Origin: UBA1189 sp045612065
GTDB taxonomy: Bacteria; Bacteroidota; Bacteroidia; Bacteroidales; Bacteroidaceae
NCBI GenBank assembly: GCA_045612065.1
Contig: JAZKYH010000067.1
Coordinates: 1 to 45,783 of the forward strand
Reading direction: 5' to 3'
Length of the DNA stretch: 45,783 nucleotides
The notes beneath the pieces are model-generated. The model was not told the DNA's origin, ran no database searches, and worked only from the letters and a program-made list of their open reading frames with translations. Positions within the stretch are counted from its first letter, which is position 1, and every line of letters begins with the position of its first letter. A program made the position numbers and the translations under genes. This document shows positions 43,695 through 45,783 of the stretch, one piece after another.

Positions 43695-43730
43695 GCGACC
43701 GACACCCAGTGTCGGTGGGGTGTCGGTCGC
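43695..43730 (-). terminator. strong hairpin downstream of the VapE-like gene
   Basis: 13-bp perfect stem GCGACCGACACCC / GGGTGTCGGTCGC with a 10-base loop, 20 bases past the vapE stop. A competing 7-bp stem (CCGACAC / GTGTCGG) can form from the left arm and loop. No long T tract. A smaller hairpin TCTGAATT/AATTCAGA overlaps the vapE stop at 43743-43761. Confidence 0.5.
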
Positions 43731-43749
43731 ATAATTCATAACTCTGAAT

Positions 43750-45144
43750 TCACAATTCAGAATTCATCACCACCTGATACACCCTACGGTGATGGTGCTC
43801 CACACGTTTGAAGCCCCATTCGCGGAGCAGGGCACCGAAGTTCTGGGCATTGACGCCTCGCATCAGGTAGGGGTTGTGCCGGCGTAGCTGCTCATGCAGC
43901 TCGGCGGCAGAGAGCAGCAAGGGCTGCTCGCCCTCTTCGGGCTGACGGTAGAGTGTGCGGAAATGCTCCTCCACGGGTGGCAGGTAACGGTAGGTACGGT
44001 TGCGCAGCTCAATATCCATCACCTCCTCGGTAGTGAAGTGATGGCGTTCGCCACGATTCAGCAACTGCATGCACTGTGCATAGAGCTGTTCGTATTCGAT
44101 GGGCGTGTCCACGTCTATGGCATGCGCCAGCTCCACACAGAGGAAACGGCGGCTGCCTGTGGGGTCGGTGAGCAAGCGGGGTGTGTTGCTCGTGCCGATG
44201 AACGAGGCGATGCGTGGCAACGTAGTGGCATTGCGAGCATAGGCTTTACGCATACGCAGCGAGGGCATCTGCATCAAGTTCTTCAGCGTGCTCTGCTTGC
44301 GTGCCGAGTAGCGGTCAAACTCATCGAGGTTGATGAGCAGACAATCCGTGAGGCGATGCTCGCACTGGCTCTCGGCCGTGAGGTCGAAGCAATCGGTGTA
44401 GAACATCCTCAGTTCGGGCGGCATCAGCATGCGGCAGAAAGTGCTCTTGTGCCATCCCTGCTGTTCGCTGATGAAGATGGGTGCCACGCTATTGGCATAG
44501 AGGGCCTCTTCCCTACCCTGTGCCTGTGCCACGAAGGCCAGCATCCAGCGACAGAGATAGTCCACGAGCACCTCATCGGTCGTGAGGCGCTGCATCAAGG
44601 GTCGCAAGCGGTCGGTGCCGTCCCACTGGGGCAGCGTAGCGAAGTAATGCTTCACGGGATGATAGGGTTCGATGTGCATCGACTCGGCAGCGATGCGCAC
44701 TCCCTCGACCCACCACACATTGTGCCCATCGACCTGCAGGTCGGCCATCCAGGTCTTGTACACGCGCTGCGTCACCGCCTCATATGCAGCATCGCTCCCC
44801 TTGGCGCGATACTCCGACTGCTCGGTAAGCAGGTTGTAGCGGAGGTCATACTTGGCACGCAGCAACTGCTCCACCTCGGGGATGGTCAATTTGGAGTGGA
44901 AAGATGAAAGATGAGAGTAGAAAGATTTGCCGTCGTCGTTGCCAGGAGACCTTTCGGCCATCGAATTTCGACCTTTGCTCGTCTCTAACCTATCACCATT
45001 AACCATTAGATGTTTTTTGTCATCGTCAGCGTACACGCCCTGCATGTCCTCTACCTTTTCACTCTTCACTCTTAACTTTTCACTCTTGAATGCTGTTACT
45101 CTTCTTCGCAGCCACTCGATTGCCTTTACAAATAACTTTTTCAT
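43750..45144 (-). CDS. VapE-family (VirE/DUF3874) P-loop ATPase
   Basis: 464 aa. Core from about 90 onward resembles the virulence-associated protein E ATPase domain, a primase-helicase-like fold found in mobile and phage-related loci: YANSVAPIFISEQQGWHKSTFC (P-loop region, with EQQGWHKST instead of a standard GxxGxGKS), CLLINLDEFDR (Walker B), and FIGTSNTPRLLTDPTGSRRFLCVEL (sensor/arginine region). The C-terminal 100 residues are basic and His-rich. The N-terminal 90 residues contain three low-complexity stretches (see repeat entry) and no clear primase domain. GC-rich and unlike the BREX genes. Probably a remnant or part of an integrated element. Confidence 0.8.
   Translation of the reverse strand: MKKLFVKAIEWLRRRVTAFKSEKLRVKSEKVEDMQGVYADDDKKHLMVNGDRLETSKGRNSMAERSPGNDDGKSFYSHLSSFHSKLTIPEVEQLLRAKYDLRYNLLTEQSEYRAKGSDAAYEAVTQRVYKTWMADLQVDGHNVWWVEGVRIAAESMHIEPYHPVKHYFATLPQWDGTDRLRPLMQRLTTDEVLVDYLCRWMLAFVAQAQGREEALYANSVAPIFISEQQGWHKSTFCRMLMPPELRMFYTDCFDLTAESQCEHRLTDCLLINLDEFDRYSARKQSTLKNLMQMPSLRMRKAYARNATTLPRIASFIGTSNTPRLLTDPTGSRRFLCVELAHAIDVDTPIEYEQLYAQCMQLLNRGERHHFTTEEVMDIELRNRTYRYLPPVEEHFRTLYRQPEEGEQPLLLSAAELHEQLRRHNPYLMRGVNAQNFGALLREWGFKRVEHHHRRVYQVVMNSEL
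44890..45095. repeat. simple-sequence blocks inside the N-terminal part of vapE
   Basis: Three blocks in frame: GGAGTGGAAAGATGAAAGAT type near 44892-44925, ACCTATCACCATTAACCATT type near 44987-45006, and TTTTCACTCTTCACTCTTAA type near 45056-45090. They encode SEKLRVKSEK, LMVNGDRLE and SHLSSFHSKL and recall the low-complexity insertion at 13871-13957. Confidence 0.6.
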
Positions 45145-45188
45145 AGTCTACTGTTTTATATATGGTTATTGTTGCTATTTATTATTTT

Positions 45189-45302
45189 GTCAACGGATTG
45201 CACGGAAAACACTGTTCTTTTTTCATGGTACAATCGCAAGTATAACGCACGAATCATCTGTCCTTTCTGTATCATCCGTTGACTTGTTTCTCTCGTCAAC
45301 GG
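45189..45302. repeat. three GTCAACGG repeats upstream of vapE
   Basis: GTCAACGGAT at 45189-45198, its inverse ATCCGTTGAC at 45274-45283, and GTCAACGG at 45295-45302. They lie in the leader between the -7 element and the vapE start, so they could form a hairpin or bind a regulator. Confidence 0.5.
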
Positions 45303-45326
45303 CTACGGATCAAACTGTTTCAACGG

Positions 45327-45334
45327 CAAAGTTA
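45327..45334 (-). promoter_or_regulatory. probable -7 element of vapE
   Basis: TAACTTTG on the minus strand, perfect consensus, about 180 bases upstream of the start codon. No -33 TTTG at the right distance. Confidence 0.45.
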
Positions 45335-45550
45335 CGATGCCGAACAAAGCGTTTGTTCTGCATTTGTACGCTACACGATAAAATATCATCAGTTTTGGCA
45401 TAGGTAAATTTCTTTGTTTCTTCTGCGAAGTTAATACATGAAAAAGGCGATGTCAACACCTTACATCCCCAATAAAATGGGTGGTATAATGCTTGCAAAA
45501 GTCCTTGTCGTTTCTTAATTTTAGAACCATAAATCTTTGTTATTGATGGC

Positions 45551-45616
45551 GACCATTCGCGCATATGTTCGCGACCATACACGCGGATGTACGGGACCAT
45601 TCGCGCGAATGGTCGC
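45551..45616. repeat. three 22-bp iteron-like tandem repeats
   Basis: GACCAT starts at 45551, 45573 and 45595, an exact 22-bp period. Each unit contains CGCG and an imperfect dyad; unit 3 includes the perfect 20-base palindrome GACCATTCGCGCGAATGGTC (45595-45614). Units 1 and 3 also form a long inverted pair: GGCGACCATTCGCGC (45548-45562) and GCGCGAATGGTCGCC (45603-45617). The flanking sequence from 45335 to 45725 has no credible gene. Confidence 0.7.
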
Positions 45617-45725
45617 CGTCAATTAATCCAAAACCTTTGTAAAACAGGGAAAACGCATTATAAACTAGCAGTATTTTAGAACGAAATATTAGCAAGAAAA
45701 TTTGCTTATGCCGCTGATTATTAGT

Positions 45726-45758
45726 ATATTTACATAGTGAATAATATTATGTAAATAT
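45726..45758. repeat. perfect inverted repeat over a start codon
   Basis: ATATTTACATA (45726-45736) and TATGTAAATAT (45748-45758), 11-bp perfect arms separated by 11 bases. The right arm runs into the ATG at 45757. Confidence 0.55.
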
Positions 45759-45783
45759 GAAAAAGCTCAACGCCGAATCTTCT
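45757..45783 (+). CDS. start of a gene running off the right edge (tentative)
   Basis: ATG followed by an open frame MKKLNAESS to the last base. Only nine codons are visible, so no family can be named. The upstream inverted repeat and the lack of another ORF make a real start plausible. Confidence 0.3.

Noticed and set aside
43535..43732. Small minus-strand ORF (65 codons) through repeat copy B
   Set aside because: It crosses the hairpin at 43695 and the dispersed repeat and resembles no protein family; better explained as repeat DNA.
43894..44907. 337-codon open frame opposite vapE
   Set aside because: Shadow of the GC-rich vapE gene; no recognisable motif, and vapE has the family motifs.
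45310..45600. 96-codon minus-strand ORF across the iteron-like repeats
   Set aside because: Its N-terminal part is a translation of the 22-bp repeats and it covers the vapE -7 element.
42175..45783. CRISPR array
   Set aside because: Repeats present are adjacent tandem or dispersed units without regular unique spacers, and there are no cas genes.

Overview
The window is a stretch of Bacteroidota chromosome, most likely order Bacteroidales (Bacteroides/Prevotella-like). The evidence is the gene content (fused ThrA next to ApgM, a DUF3276 PUR-domain protein, GH92 mannosidases, a VapE/DUF3874 protein) and repeated promoters of the Bacteroidota type: TTTG, about 20 bases, then TAnnTTTG. Textbook examples lie upstream of nagA, the FKBP gene and the DUF4160 gene. 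Genes up to about 24.9 kb are GC-rich housekeeping genes. From about 25.0 kb to 42.2 kb the DNA is visibly more AT-rich and carries a defence island.

1-11 kb holds, on the minus strand, the start of apgM and fused aspartokinase/homoserine dehydrogenase (thrA); a divergent PUR/DUF3276 protein; a GT2 glycosyltransferase downstream of the tRNA methylthiotransferase mtaB; a tiny Cys-repeat lipoprotein; a PurF homologue whose catalytic Cys is replaced by Gly; a cyclophilin lipoprotein; and a ClpB that lacks its N domain. 11.5-20.2 kb is a plus-strand operon: a receiver-domain/PEP-synthase-like ATP-grasp protein, a lipoprotein that fuses a GH5 mannanase-like domain to GH92, and a second GH92 lipoprotein. 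Then come convergent nagA, a divergent FKBP, and a two-gene unit with a DUF1810-ADP-ribosylglycohydrolase fusion and a membrane protein of unknown function.

25.0-42.2 kb is a complete type I BREX phage-defence operon read on the minus strand: brxA, brxB, brxC, [ATPase + HNH], pglX, [ATPase + HNH], pglZ, brxL. The two bracketed pairs have the architecture of Septu (PtuA/PtuB) or retron-Ec78 effector pairs. They sit exactly between BREX core genes with 10-36 bp spacing or ATGA overlap, so three nuclease/methylation-type defence activities seem to be co-expressed from one promoter. Pair 1 is extremely AT-rich (individual lines 22-28% GC) and pair 2 is not (42-48%), which suggests independent acquisition. 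PglX has GC-rich ends (about 50%) and an AT-rich middle (about 27-42%, mostly near 30%), as expected if its target-recognition part was exchanged. This nested BREX/Septu-like locus is the most exciting system in the window.

42.2-45.8 kb is accessory DNA: an inverted repeat at the BREX promoter, a DUF4160/DUF2442 toxin-antitoxin-like pair with its own promoter and flanked by two copies of a degenerate repeat, several hairpins and tandem palindromic repeats, a VapE/DUF3874-type ATPase gene, three 22-bp iteron-like repeats, and the first codons of a gene running off the end. I found no tRNA, rRNA, CRISPR array or transposase gene.
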